Assembly: GCA_017534365.1 (NCBI GenBank)
Contig: JAFWCS010000394.1
Coordinates: forward strand, 1-5,806
DNA from: Clostridia bacterium
GTDB lineage: Bacteria; Bacillota; Clostridia; Oscillospirales; Acutalibacteraceae
Reading direction: 5' to 3'
Length of the DNA stretch: 5,806 bases
Of this stretch, positions 1-5,276 are shown piece after piece. The notes below the pieces were generated by a model. That model worked only from the letters and a program-made list of their open reading frames with translations, ran no database searches and was not told the DNA's origin. Within the stretch, counting starts at the first letter, position 1; each line of letters starts with the position of its first letter. A program made the translations under genes and the position numbers.

Positions 1-4
1 CTTC

Positions 5-12
5 CCTTTCCT
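5..12 (-). promoter_or_regulatory. Probable ribosome binding site of the off-edge gene
   Basis: AGGAAAGG on the minus strand, about 14 bases downstream of the predicted transcription start of the leftward promoter. Its position at the edge implies a start codon within the first few bases outside the window. This is inferred, since the coding sequence is not included. Confidence 0.5.
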
Positions 13-32
13 GTTTATTTTCTCTTGATCCA

Positions 33-61
33 ATTATACAAGGAATCGCCCGCCGTGTCAA
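33..61 (-). promoter_or_regulatory. Consensus promoter for a gene beyond the left edge
   Basis: Read on the minus strand, TTGACA (61-56) is followed after exactly 17 bases by TATAAT (38-33), a perfect match to the vegetative sigma factor consensus. Transcription would start near position 26 and run leftward out of the window. A ribosome-binding-like AGGAAAGG lies at 12-5 on the same strand, so the start codon of the driven gene should lie just past the edge. The identity of that gene cannot be seen. Confidence 0.8.
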
Positions 62-79
62 TGCGCAGGCATTCACCGC

Positions 80-108
80 TTGTCAGAAGGGCGCATATAT
101 GATATAAT
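80..108 (+). promoter_or_regulatory. Extended -10 promoter of the LOG-family gene
   Basis: TTGTCA (80-85), a 17-base spacer, then TATAAT (103-108) preceded by TG at 100-101, the extended -10 element. Transcription should start at about 113-117. That is at or past the ATG at 112, which therefore cannot be the translation start; the ATG at 163 gives a leader of about 48 bases. The -35 boxes of this promoter and of the leftward one (56-61) are only 18 bases apart, so one bound regulator could affect both. Confidence 0.85.
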
Positions 109-162
109 AGGATGGTCACGCCGGCATCCGGAACCGGCAAAGGCCAGGCAGGAGGGGCAACA

Positions 163-711
163 ATGAATCTGACAGTTTATCTCACCTCACGGTTCGGAAC
201 AGATCCCGCGCTGCGCACAGCGGTGGAAACGCTCGGCGCGTGGATCGGCCGCAGCGGGCACACGCTGGTCTACGGCGGCTCCGCCACCGGCATGATGGGC
301 GTTCTGGCCGACAGTGTGCTTGCCGCCGGCGGCAGGGTCATCGGCGTGGAGACCCGCTTCTTTTATGAAGAGGGGCTGCAGCATAACGGCCTGACCGAGC
401 TGATCATCGCCGAGACAATGGCAGAGCGCAAGTCGAAAATGATCGCGCTGGGCGACGCGTTTCTCGCCTTTCCGGGCGGCACGGGCACGCTGGAGGAGAT
501 CGCGGAGGTCATGTCGCTGACCGCGATCGGCCGGCTGCAGGCACCCTGCATCCTGCTGAATCTGAACGGCTATTACGACAGCCTGCGCGCGCTGCTCGCG
601 CATATGCTGGAAACGGGCATGTCGGAGCCGGAGCGGCTGCGCGCGATCACCTTTGCCGACGATCTGCCGCAGGCACTCGCGCTGCTCGAAGCGGCGTGGA
701 AAAACGCCTGA
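163..711 (+). CDS. LOG-family nucleotide phosphoribohydrolase (TIGR00730-type Rossmann protein)
   Basis: A 182-residue cytosolic protein of the LOG family, once annotated as lysine decarboxylase. Known members hydrolyse the N-glycosidic bond of nucleoside 5'-monophosphates, releasing a free base (cytokinin or ordinary purine) and ribose 5-phosphate. The sequence shows YGGSATGMMGVLADS (37-51), the MAERK segment (86-90) with the conserved arginine R89, and the hallmark PGGTGTLEE (104-112), whose glutamates are catalytic in the family. Length is usual for a short single-domain LOG protein. The start at 163 is chosen because GGAGGGG lies at 151-157 and because the promoter places transcription start after the in-frame ATG at 112. 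The N-terminal block reads LTSRFGTDP, a variant of the common CGSS-type nucleotide loop. It is monocistronic, with its own promoter and terminator. The fold assignment is firm; the exact substrate (cytokinin or purine nucleotide) is unknown. Confidence 0.9.
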   Translation: MNLTVYLTSRFGTDPALRTAVETLGAWIGRSGHTLVYGGSATGMMGVLADSVLAAGGRVIGVETRFFYEEGLQHNGLTELIIAETMAERKSKMIALGDAFLAFPGGTGTLEEIAEVMSLTAIGRLQAPCILLNLNGYYDSLRALLAHMLETGMSEPERLRAITFADDLPQALALLEAAWKNA

Positions 712-733
712 CCGCAAGCAACAGAAACGGAAA

Positions 734-765
734 AATCCGTCCCCGCAGATCTGCGGGGACGGATT
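734..765. terminator. Bidirectional intrinsic terminator, perfect palindrome
   Basis: A perfect 32-base inverted repeat centred between 749 and 750, with a GC-rich core (GTCCCCGCAG and its complement). It is followed by CTTTT on the plus strand and by TTT, extending the terminal TT of the stem, on the minus strand. It lies between the stop of the LOG gene (711) and the stop of the convergent racemase gene (769), so it can end transcription from both sides. Its first bases on the minus strand come only three bases after the racemase stop codon. Confidence 0.9.
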
Positions 766-768
766 CTT

Positions 769-1548
769 TTATAGTATCACGGTTTTTGCGCCGCACAGAC
801 GCACGGCGCCGGAAAGCACGGCATGACCCGACGGATCGGCTGCAACCGTCAGCTGACCGGCCGGTTCGTTCAGCGTCAGCCGCACCGGAGCGCCCGCGCG
901 CTTTGCCAGCGCGAGGCCGACCGCCGTGGTGCCGCTCGCGCAGGAACGCTCCCACATGCAGGTGCCCGCGCCCGGCACATAAACCAGCGGATCCAGCCGC
1001 TGCGCATGCGCATCATAGAGCATCAGGCCGAGCGCGTCCGCGCACAGCGCCGCGCACCACTGCCGGATCAGCATCTCGGCGTCCGGCCGGGGCAGCGGCG
1101 TCTCCACGAGCAGATGCGTCAGCCCGCCGAAGGAAACCGCCGGCAGCGGCCGCACCGCATCCCCGAGCGGGAGCAGGCAATCCGCCACGGCATCCGGCGA
1201 CGGCATCGTCACCGCGCAGGCATAAACGCCCTCCCGCGGCGGCTGCACCTCCACCTCCACCGGCGTTTTTGCGCCGGAGACCCCGAGCGTCACGCGCCCG
1301 CAGCGGCCCTCCTTTGCGCAAAGCCACGCGGCGGCGGACATCGAGGCGTTGCCGCAGAATTCGCCGCCCGCCATTTCGAGCCGCAGGCCCGCCGGCGTTT
1401 CCAGCAGAAAACCGGCCTGCTCGGCATCCGGCTCAAGCGCCATGAGCGCAGCCGCAACGGCGCTGCGCAGCTCCTGCGCGACGGGCGTTTCGACCAGCAG
1501 GGTGATATTGCCGGTCGGATCCATCCGGTGATAGCGGACTTCAGTCAT
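769..1548 (-). CDS. DapF-fold, PLP-independent amino-acid racemase, CntK/histidine-racemase-like
   Basis: A 259-residue protein of the diaminopimelate epimerase fold. Such enzymes invert an alpha-carbon with two opposed cysteines acting as acid and base, without PLP. The two cysteines are visible as C65 in [10 protein letters not shown] (61-70) and C203 in [13 protein letters not shown] (199-211), with the N-terminal [11 protein letters not shown] (10-20) and GLMLYD (174-179) blocks. The same blocks occur, as I recall, in the histidine racemase CntK of the staphylopine pathway (forms like NPSGN, NEFCGNA, WENSCGSG). True DapF has GNGxRC and ACGTG motifs instead. It is the last gene of the ABC-transporter operon: its ATG (1548-1546) overlaps the ATPase stop by four bases (ATGA), so translation is probably coupled, and the terminator follows at once. 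Family fold is near certain; histidine as substrate is inferred by resemblance. Another amino acid is possible. Confidence 0.8.
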   Translation of the reverse strand: MTEVRYHRMDPTGNITLLVETPVAQELRSAVAAALMALEPDAEQAGFLLETPAGLRLEMAGGEFCGNASMSAAAWLCAKEGRCGRVTLGVSGAKTPVEVEVQPPREGVYACAVTMPSPDAVADCLLPLGDAVRPLPAVSFGGLTHLLVETPLPRPDAEMLIRQWCAALCADALGLMLYDAHAQRLDPLVYVPGAGTCMWERSCASGTTAVGLALAKRAGAPVRLTLNEPAGQLTVAADPSGHAVLSGAVRLCGAKTVIL

Positions 1549-2297
1549 CGTTCGTAGTGACGCAGGAACTGCTTTGTGCGCTCCTCCTGCGTATCGCCGA
1601 AGACGTCCTCCGGCCGGCCCTGCTCCACGATCACGCCGCCGTCCATGAAGATCACGCGGTCGGACACCGCGCGGGCAAAGGCCATTTCGTGCGTGACGAT
1701 GACCATGGTCATGTGCTCCTCCGCGAGCTGCTTGATGACCTTGAGCACCTCGCCCGTCAGCTCGGGATCCAGCGCGGAGGTCGGCTCGTCAAAAAACAGG
1801 ATTTTCGGCTGCATGGCCAGCGCGCGCACGATCGACACACGCTGCTGCTGCCCGCCGGAGAGCTCGCAGGGATAGGCGCCCGCGCGATCCGCCAGCCCCA
1901 TCTTGCCCAGCAGCTCCTCCGCCAGCGCCTTGACCTCCTTGGGGTCGCGGTGCAGCACGGAGATCGGCGCGTCGGTCACGTTTTTGAGCACCGTGCGGTG
2001 CGGGAACAGATTGAAATTCTGAAACACCAGCCCGAAATCCTTGCGGAAGGGCTTGAGGTTTTTCGCGTACACGGCCTTGCCGTTGACGGTCTGCACCGCC
2101 TTCTGATCCATATAGGCGATCTCGCCCGCGTCGATCGTTTCCAGGAACGTGGCGCAGCGCAGAAGCGTCGATTTGCCGGAGCCGGAGGGCCCGATGATCG
2201 ACACGACCTCCCGCTGATCCACATGGAGGGAAATATCCTTGAGCACATGATTCTCGCCGAAGGATTTCTGAATATTTGTCATGCTGAGAACAGGCAT
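1545..2297 (-). CDS. Polar amino-acid ABC transporter ATP-binding protein (GlnQ/HisP type)
   Basis: A 250-residue cytoplasmic ATPase that powers the uptake system encoded just upstream. All nucleotide-binding motifs are intact: Walker [10 protein letters not shown] (36-44), Q-loop Q93 in FQNFNLFPH, signature LSGGQQQR (146-153), Walker B ILFFDE (166-171), D-loop SALD (174-177) and the switch histidine H203 in VTHEM. Length and the FNLFPH block fit the polar amino-acid group of ABC importers. The start at 2297 is set by AGGAGGG at 2310-2304, six bases upstream and overlapping the permease stop codon; the next in-frame ATG (2282) lacks such a site. It begins 12 bases after the permease gene and its stop overlaps the racemase start by four bases, so permease, ATPase and racemase form a tight unit. 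The transported amino acid cannot be read from this subunit. Confidence 0.95.
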   Translation of the reverse strand: MPVLSMTNIQKSFGENHVLKDISLHVDQREVVSIIGPSGSGKSTLLRCATFLETIDAGEIAYMDQKAVQTVNGKAVYAKNLKPFRKDFGLVFQNFNLFPHRTVLKNVTDAPISVLHRDPKEVKALAEELLGKMGLADRAGAYPCELSGGQQQRVSIVRALAMQPKILFFDEPTSALDPELTGEVLKVIKQLAEEHMTMVIVTHEMAFARAVSDRVIFMDGGVIVEQGRPEDVFGDTQEERTKQFLRHYER

Positions 2298-2309
2298 CGC
2301 GATCCCTCC

Positions 2310-2960
2310 TTAAATCTTATAATAGCTCATGGCTTTTTCCACGCGGCCCATGACAAAGCTGACGATCGCGTTGAAGACGTAATAGAACACGCCGGCCACA
2401 ATGAAGGGCACAAAGCTCGTCTGGGAATTTGCGATCTGCTTGCCGATGGTGAACATCTCCTGATAGGAGACGGTGAACGCCATGGAGGTGTCCTTGACCA
2501 GCGTCACGATTTCATTCGTGATGCTCGGCAGGATGCGGCGAATGACCTGCGGCAGGATGATTTTGAAGAAGGTCTGCACCTTGGTGTAGCCCAGCACCTC
2601 CGCCGCCTCATACTGGCCGACCGGCATGGATTCGATGCCGCTGCGGTAAATTTCCGCAAAATAGGCCGCGTAGTTGATCGCAAAGGCGATCACGACGGGA
2701 ATCAGCTTGTTGCGGGAGACGCTGATGCCGAACAGATAATACGGCCCGTAGGTCACGGCGATCAACTGCAGCATCAGGGGCGTGCCGCGCAGCACGGAGA
2801 TATAGGCGCGGGCAATGCCGGAGACGATCTTCAGCTTGCTCCCGCGCAGCAGCGCCACCACCATGCCCAGCGGGATGGAAAACAGCAGCGTGAGGAAAAA
2901 GATGGCGCAGGTTTTTTCCAACCCCTCCGCCATTTTCAGAATGATTGTCAATAAATCCAT
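2310..2960 (-). CDS. Polar amino-acid ABC transporter permease (HisM/GlnP/TcyB type)
   Basis: A 216-residue inner-membrane subunit of the HEAA permease family. Hydrophobic segments lie at roughly 18-38, 60-78, 86-103, 137-155 and 184-205. Family marks are RGTPLMLQL (58-66), the ATPase-docking EAA loop EAAEVLGYTKVQTFFKIILP (118-137) and VKDTSMAF (155-162). Only one permease gene is present, so the transporter channel is probably a homodimer. I place the start at the ATG 2960-2958, which gives the usual family N-terminus (MDLLTIILKMAEGLEKT) and has GAGGG five bases upstream (2970-2966). The reading frame stays open to a GTG at 3014, but that codon falls inside the hairpin after the binding-protein gene and the extra 18 residues do not look like family sequence. 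The stop codon overlaps the ribosome binding site of the ATPase gene. Confidence 0.94.
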   Translation of the reverse strand: MDLLTIILKMAEGLEKTCAIFFLTLLFSIPLGMVVALLRGSKLKIVSGIARAYISVLRGTPLMLQLIAVTYGPYYLFGISVSRNKLIPVVIAFAINYAAYFAEIYRSGIESMPVGQYEAAEVLGYTKVQTFFKIILPQVIRRILPSITNEIVTLVKDTSMAFTVSYQEMFTIGKQIANSQTSFVPFIVAGVFYYVFNAIVSFVMGRVEKAMSYYKI

Positions 2961-3001
2961 GGGAGCCCTCGTTTCTCTTCTTTCTGCGGAAAACAACGAA
3001 A

Positions 3002-3033
3002 ATCCTGAAGGCACAGCGATGCACCTTCAGGAT
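3002..3033 (-). terminator. Intercistronic hairpin after the binding-protein gene (partial terminator or mRNA stabiliser)
   Basis: A perfect 10-base stem (ATCCTGAAGG at 3002-3011 with CCTTCAGGAT at 3024-3033) with a 12-base loop. On the minus strand it is followed by a T-rich stretch beginning TTTTCG and then TTTT. It sits in the 97-base gap between the binding-protein stop and the permease start. Hairpins here are known in binding-protein-dependent transport operons, where they protect the upstream message or let only part of transcription through, so that the binding protein is in excess. Because the downstream genes have no obvious promoter of their own, full termination is unlikely. Confidence 0.7.
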
Positions 3034-3057
3034 CAGTGCCGTTAGACAGAAATGTTT

Positions 3058-3897
3058 TTATTTGAGATACAGCAGGTTGCCTTCGATGTCGGGATACTTC
3101 GCGGCGATCGCTGCATAGGTACCGTCGGCAACCAGCGCTTCCACCGCGCCCTCAACCTGCTCGCACAGAGTAGCGTCGCCGGAACGGAACGCGATGCCGT
3201 ACTGCTCGGCGCCGAAATCCTCATCGATGATGCGGTAGCCTTCGTTCTTGGCCACATAGCTGTCCGCCACCGGCTTGTCAACAAACACGGCGTCCACCGC
3301 GTTGCCCGCCAGCTCCGTGAAGCACTTCAGGAAGCTGTCCGCAGTCACGACCTGGCCGAAGGAATCGGCAAGCTCCTTGAGGTCGTCGTTGAGCAGGCTT
3401 TCGCCGGAGGTGCCCAGCTGCACCGCAACGTCCTTGCCCTTGAGATCCGCAGCGGACTGATAGGGGCTGTCTTCCTTGACAAGCAGCACCTGCTCATTAT
3501 CGAAATAGGGATTGGAGATCACATAACCGGCTTCCTTCATGGAATCCAGGATCGTCATGCCGGACCAGACACAGTCGCATTCGCCGGCGTCGAGCTGCAC
3601 GAGCTTCTCATCCCAGTTGACGCCGAAGACCTTGAACTCCCAGCCGAGCTTTTCGCAGACGGCCTTGCAGACCTCCACGTCGAAGCCGGTGTAATCGCCG
3701 TCGTCGCCGAGGTAGCTGAAGGGCGGATACTCGGGATCGATGCCCATGGTGAAGATGGTTCTGGGCGCATCCGTCGCTTCCTGTGTCGCATCGGGGGCGG
3801 CCGTCGTCGTCTCCTCCGTCTTCGCGCCGCAGCCGGCCAGACCGAAGGTCAGCGCCGCCATGAGCAGCGCGAGCACAAGTGCAAGAACTCTTTTCAT
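3058..3897 (-). CDS. Amino-acid ABC transporter solute-binding lipoprotein (family 3)
   Basis: A 279-residue extracytoplasmic binding protein anchored by a lipid. The signal peptide (1-22) has a KR start and a hydrophobic core, ending in the lipobox LAGC with modified cysteine C23. A Thr/Ala-rich linker (about 25-46) precedes the two-lobed SBP_bac_3 domain, opening with TMGIDPEYPPFSY (50-62). FDVEV (72-76), GMTI (113-116), GTSGE (162-166) and DAVFVDKPVADSY (202-214) are family blocks; D207 matches the aspartate that binds the ligand amino group. The arginine that normally binds the ligand carboxylate, expected a few residues after GMTI, is not seen: the stretch reads GMTILDSMKEA. The start at 3897 is chosen because AAAGGAG lies at 3912-3906 and the next codons encode a typical signal peptide; an upstream in-frame GTG (3945) lies within the promoter. 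First gene of the operon. The ligand is probably an amino acid or a derivative, not identified. Confidence 0.93.
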   Translation of the reverse strand: MKRVLALVLALLMAALTFGLAGCGAKTEETTTAAPDATQEATDAPRTIFTMGIDPEYPPFSYLGDDGDYTGFDVEVCKAVCEKLGWEFKVFGVNWDEKLVQLDAGECDCVWSGMTILDSMKEAGYVISNPYFDNEQVLLVKEDSPYQSAADLKGKDVAVQLGTSGESLLNDDLKELADSFGQVVTADSFLKCFTELAGNAVDAVFVDKPVADSYVAKNEGYRIIDEDFGAEQYGIAFRSGDATLCEQVEGAVEALVADGTYAAIAAKYPDIEGNLLYLK

Positions 3898-3924
3898 CTT
3901 GATAGCTCCTTTGTATAATGTTTT

Positions 3925-3938
3925 AGTGTGATAACACT
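3925..3938. promoter_or_regulatory. Possible operator: AGTGT-GATA-ACACT inverted repeat
   Basis: A perfect inverted repeat with five-base arms and a four-base centre that overlaps the -10 box and the predicted transcription start of the transporter operon. That position fits a repressor site. The arms are short, so chance occurrence is possible, and no regulator gene is visible in the window. Confidence 0.35.
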
Positions 3939-3964
3939 TTACCATATTAAACCAGATTTGTCAA
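3936..3964 (-). promoter_or_regulatory. Promoter of the ABC transporter-racemase operon
   Basis: On the minus strand, TTGACA (3964-3959) is followed after 17 bases by TAAAGT (3941-3936), which is preceded by TGG, an extended -10 element. Transcription should start near 3929, leaving a leader of about 32 bases before the binding-protein ATG at 3897. This leader is too short for a riboswitch, so regulation is more likely by a protein acting at the DNA. Confidence 0.8.
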
Positions 3965-3990
3965 TCTTTTTTTGCATTCCGTGCAGTCGC

Positions 3991-4014
3991 CTGCGTTTGA
4001 TTGCTGAAACGCAG
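3991..4014. repeat. Hairpin CTGCGTTT / AAACGCAG upstream of the operon promoter
   Basis: Eight-base perfect stem (3991-3998 with 4007-4014) around an eight-base loop, in the gap between the reductase stop (4067) and the transporter promoter. In the minus-strand message it is the second hairpin after the reductase gene. There is no T-run directly after it in that direction, so it is not a textbook terminator. CGCAGA at 4010-4015 is also complementary to TCTGCG at 4029-4034, in the loop of the neighbouring hairpin, so the two could form alternative folds. Confidence 0.55.
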
Positions 4015-4016
4015 AT

Positions 4017-4049
4017 CCCGGGCGACCGTCTGCGCGGCGATCGCCCGGG
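4017..4049. terminator. GC-rich hairpin after the reductase gene, probable 3' end of that message
   Basis: Nine-base perfect stem (CCCGGGCGA at 4017-4025 with TCGCCCGGG at 4041-4049) and a 15-base loop. On the minus strand it starts 18 bases after the reductase stop codon. The T-run in that direction (TTTTT) precedes the hairpin instead of following it, and a 12-base palindrome, AAAGCATGCTTT (4052-4063), lies between it and the stop codon. The position suggests a termination or message-end structure, but the mechanism is not the standard one. Confidence 0.45.
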
Positions 4050-4066
4050 AAAAAGCATGCTTTCAT

Positions 4067-5275
4067 TTAGATTGCCGCCGGCACGCTGAGCACCAGATCG
4101 GTCAGCGGGAAGGCGCAGCAGGGGTGAATGCAGCCGTATTGATGATCGGCCAGCCGACGGTAATCCAGTGCCTTGGGCACATAGACCTCGCCGCTGAGCA
4201 GATGGGAGTGGCAGAAACCGCATTCGCCGCTGCGGCAGCGCGCGGGCACGGCCACACCGTTCTTTTCCAGCGCCTGCATGACGGTATCCGCGGTAGAAGC
4301 TGTGAACGTCTTTGTCACGTCCTGCACGGTCACGGTGATCTCCACCGTTTCCGGCACGTCGGCCGGGTACTCCGGCAGAGAGGCGGGGTCATGCACCTCG
4401 CCGAAGGTCTCGCGGCGGATATACTTGCGCGGCAGCTCGAGCGACGCGAGCTCCTTTTCGAGGAAAGCATACATCTGCTGCGGACCGCAGAGGAACACGG
4501 AATACGGCGCGTCTGTCGGCGCGTATTTGCGGATCAGCTCCGCAGTCAGGAAGCCCTTTTCCATCCCGGCAGGCAGCTTTTTGCGGCCGAGATCGCTGAG
4601 CACGTGCACAACCCGCACCCGGTCGGTGCGTGCCTGCACGGCGTCGAGTTCCTCCTTGAAAAGAATGCTCTTCGGATCGCGGCTGCCGTAAAGCAGCACC
4701 AGATCGCAGTCCTCGTCGCCGTCCGCGATCGCATTTGCCAGCGCAACGAAGGGCGTGATGCCGCTGCCGCCCGCCAGACCGATCACGGTCGGCGCGTCGC
4801 GCAGGGGCTGATATTCAAACTGCCCGGACGGCGCGGAGACCTCCACAGGAGTGCCGACGGTCCAGTTCTGCAGGATGTAATTCGACATCAGGCCGCCGTC
4901 CACGTGCTTGATCGTCAGCTCGTAGCTGCCCACCAGCGCCGCCTTCGGCGCGGAGGAGATCGAATAGGCGCGGTTGACGGGCATGCCGCCGATCGTTTCG
5001 AACACGGTCAGATACTTGCCGGCGGCGAAATACGCGAGCGCTTCCGTGCCCCGCGCGGGATCGGGCACAAGGGTGAAGCTCTTGCAGTCCGGCGCGCGCT
5101 CCGTCACGGCGGCAACGGTCAGATACTGGCGCTTCGGATGCAGCGCCTTTGCCAGCGCGCGGGCGGAATCCGCCGGCGGAAGCGCGGCCTGCGGCGCAGC
5201 GTCAAACTGCTTCTGCCGGTTGGAGAGCACCGAAAGAAACGGTTTCATTTGCAGGGATTTGATCGGGCTTGCCAT
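4067..5275 (-). CDS. FAD/NAD(P)H oxidoreductase with C-terminal [2Fe-2S] ferredoxin domain
   Basis: A 402-residue electron-transfer flavoprotein. Order: an N-terminal extension of about 45 residues, an FAD-binding barrel (about 50-155) with RAYSISSAP (102-110), an NAD(P)-binding lobe (about 160-290) with GLAGGSGITPF (166-176) and FLCGPQQMY (261-269), then a plant-type ferredoxin domain (about 310-402). Its cluster ligands are C347, C352 and C355 in CRSGECGFC, with C386 in HPCCAFP the best fourth ligand; C382 and C387 are nearby extras. The layout resembles PaaE/Hcr-type reductases, which pass electrons from NAD(P)H through FAD to the iron-sulfur centre and on to a partner. The start at 5275 is chosen because GGAGG lies upstream (5288-5284) inside the preceding gene and the stop of that gene is one base before (TGACATG). 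The frame is open to 5305, but those 10 residues would overlap the neighbour. The partner is likely the coupled FAD oxidoreductase; substrate unknown. Confidence 0.88.
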   Translation of the reverse strand: MASPIKSLQMKPFLSVLSNRQKQFDAAPQAALPPADSARALAKALHPKRQYLTVAAVTERAPDCKSFTLVPDPARGTEALAYFAAGKYLTVFETIGGMPVNRAYSISSAPKAALVGSYELTIKHVDGGLMSNYILQNWTVGTPVEVSAPSGQFEYQPLRDAPTVIGLAGGSGITPFVALANAIADGDEDCDLVLLYGSRDPKSILFKEELDAVQARTDRVRVVHVLSDLGRKKLPAGMEKGFLTAELIRKYAPTDAPYSVFLCGPQQMYAFLEKELASLELPRKYIRRETFGEVHDPASLPEYPADVPETVEITVTVQDVTKTFTASTADTVMQALEKNGVAVPARCRSGECGFCHSHLLSGEVYVPKALDYRRLADHQYGCIHPCCAFPLTDLVLSVPAAI

Positions 5276-5276
5276 G

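Noticed and set aside
26..41. Plus-strand promoter made of TTGATC and TATACA near the left edge
   Set aside because: The spacing between the boxes is only a few bases. The sequence is explained by the leftward promoter on the other strand.
769..1548. True diaminopimelate epimerase (DapF) or PhzF-type isomerase
   Set aside because: The cysteine motifs differ from GNGxRC and ACGTG of DapF, no lysine-pathway gene is adjacent, and PhzF proteins lack the two catalytic cysteines.
696..1557. Two long plus-strand reading frames (696-1445 and 823-1557) opposite the racemase gene
   Set aside because: They are rich in Arg, Pro, Ala and His with no recognisable domain, have no ribosome binding site, and the opposite strand encodes a clear family protein. 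Long antisense frames are usual in GC-rich DNA.
1557..2954. 465-codon plus-strand open frame across the ATPase and permease genes
   Set aside because: It is a His/Asp/Arg-rich antisense shadow of two genes with complete family motifs. It spans two unrelated genes and has no promoter or ribosome binding site.
2961..3014. Longer permease starting at the GTG at 3014
   Set aside because: The GTG lies within the intercistronic hairpin and the added 18 residues are polar and unlike permease N-termini. The ATG at 2960 has its own GAGGG site.
3052..3918. 288-codon plus-strand frame opposite the solute-binding protein
   Set aside because: Antisense shadow. The minus strand has a signal peptide, lipobox and complete binding-protein domain with a proper ribosome binding site.
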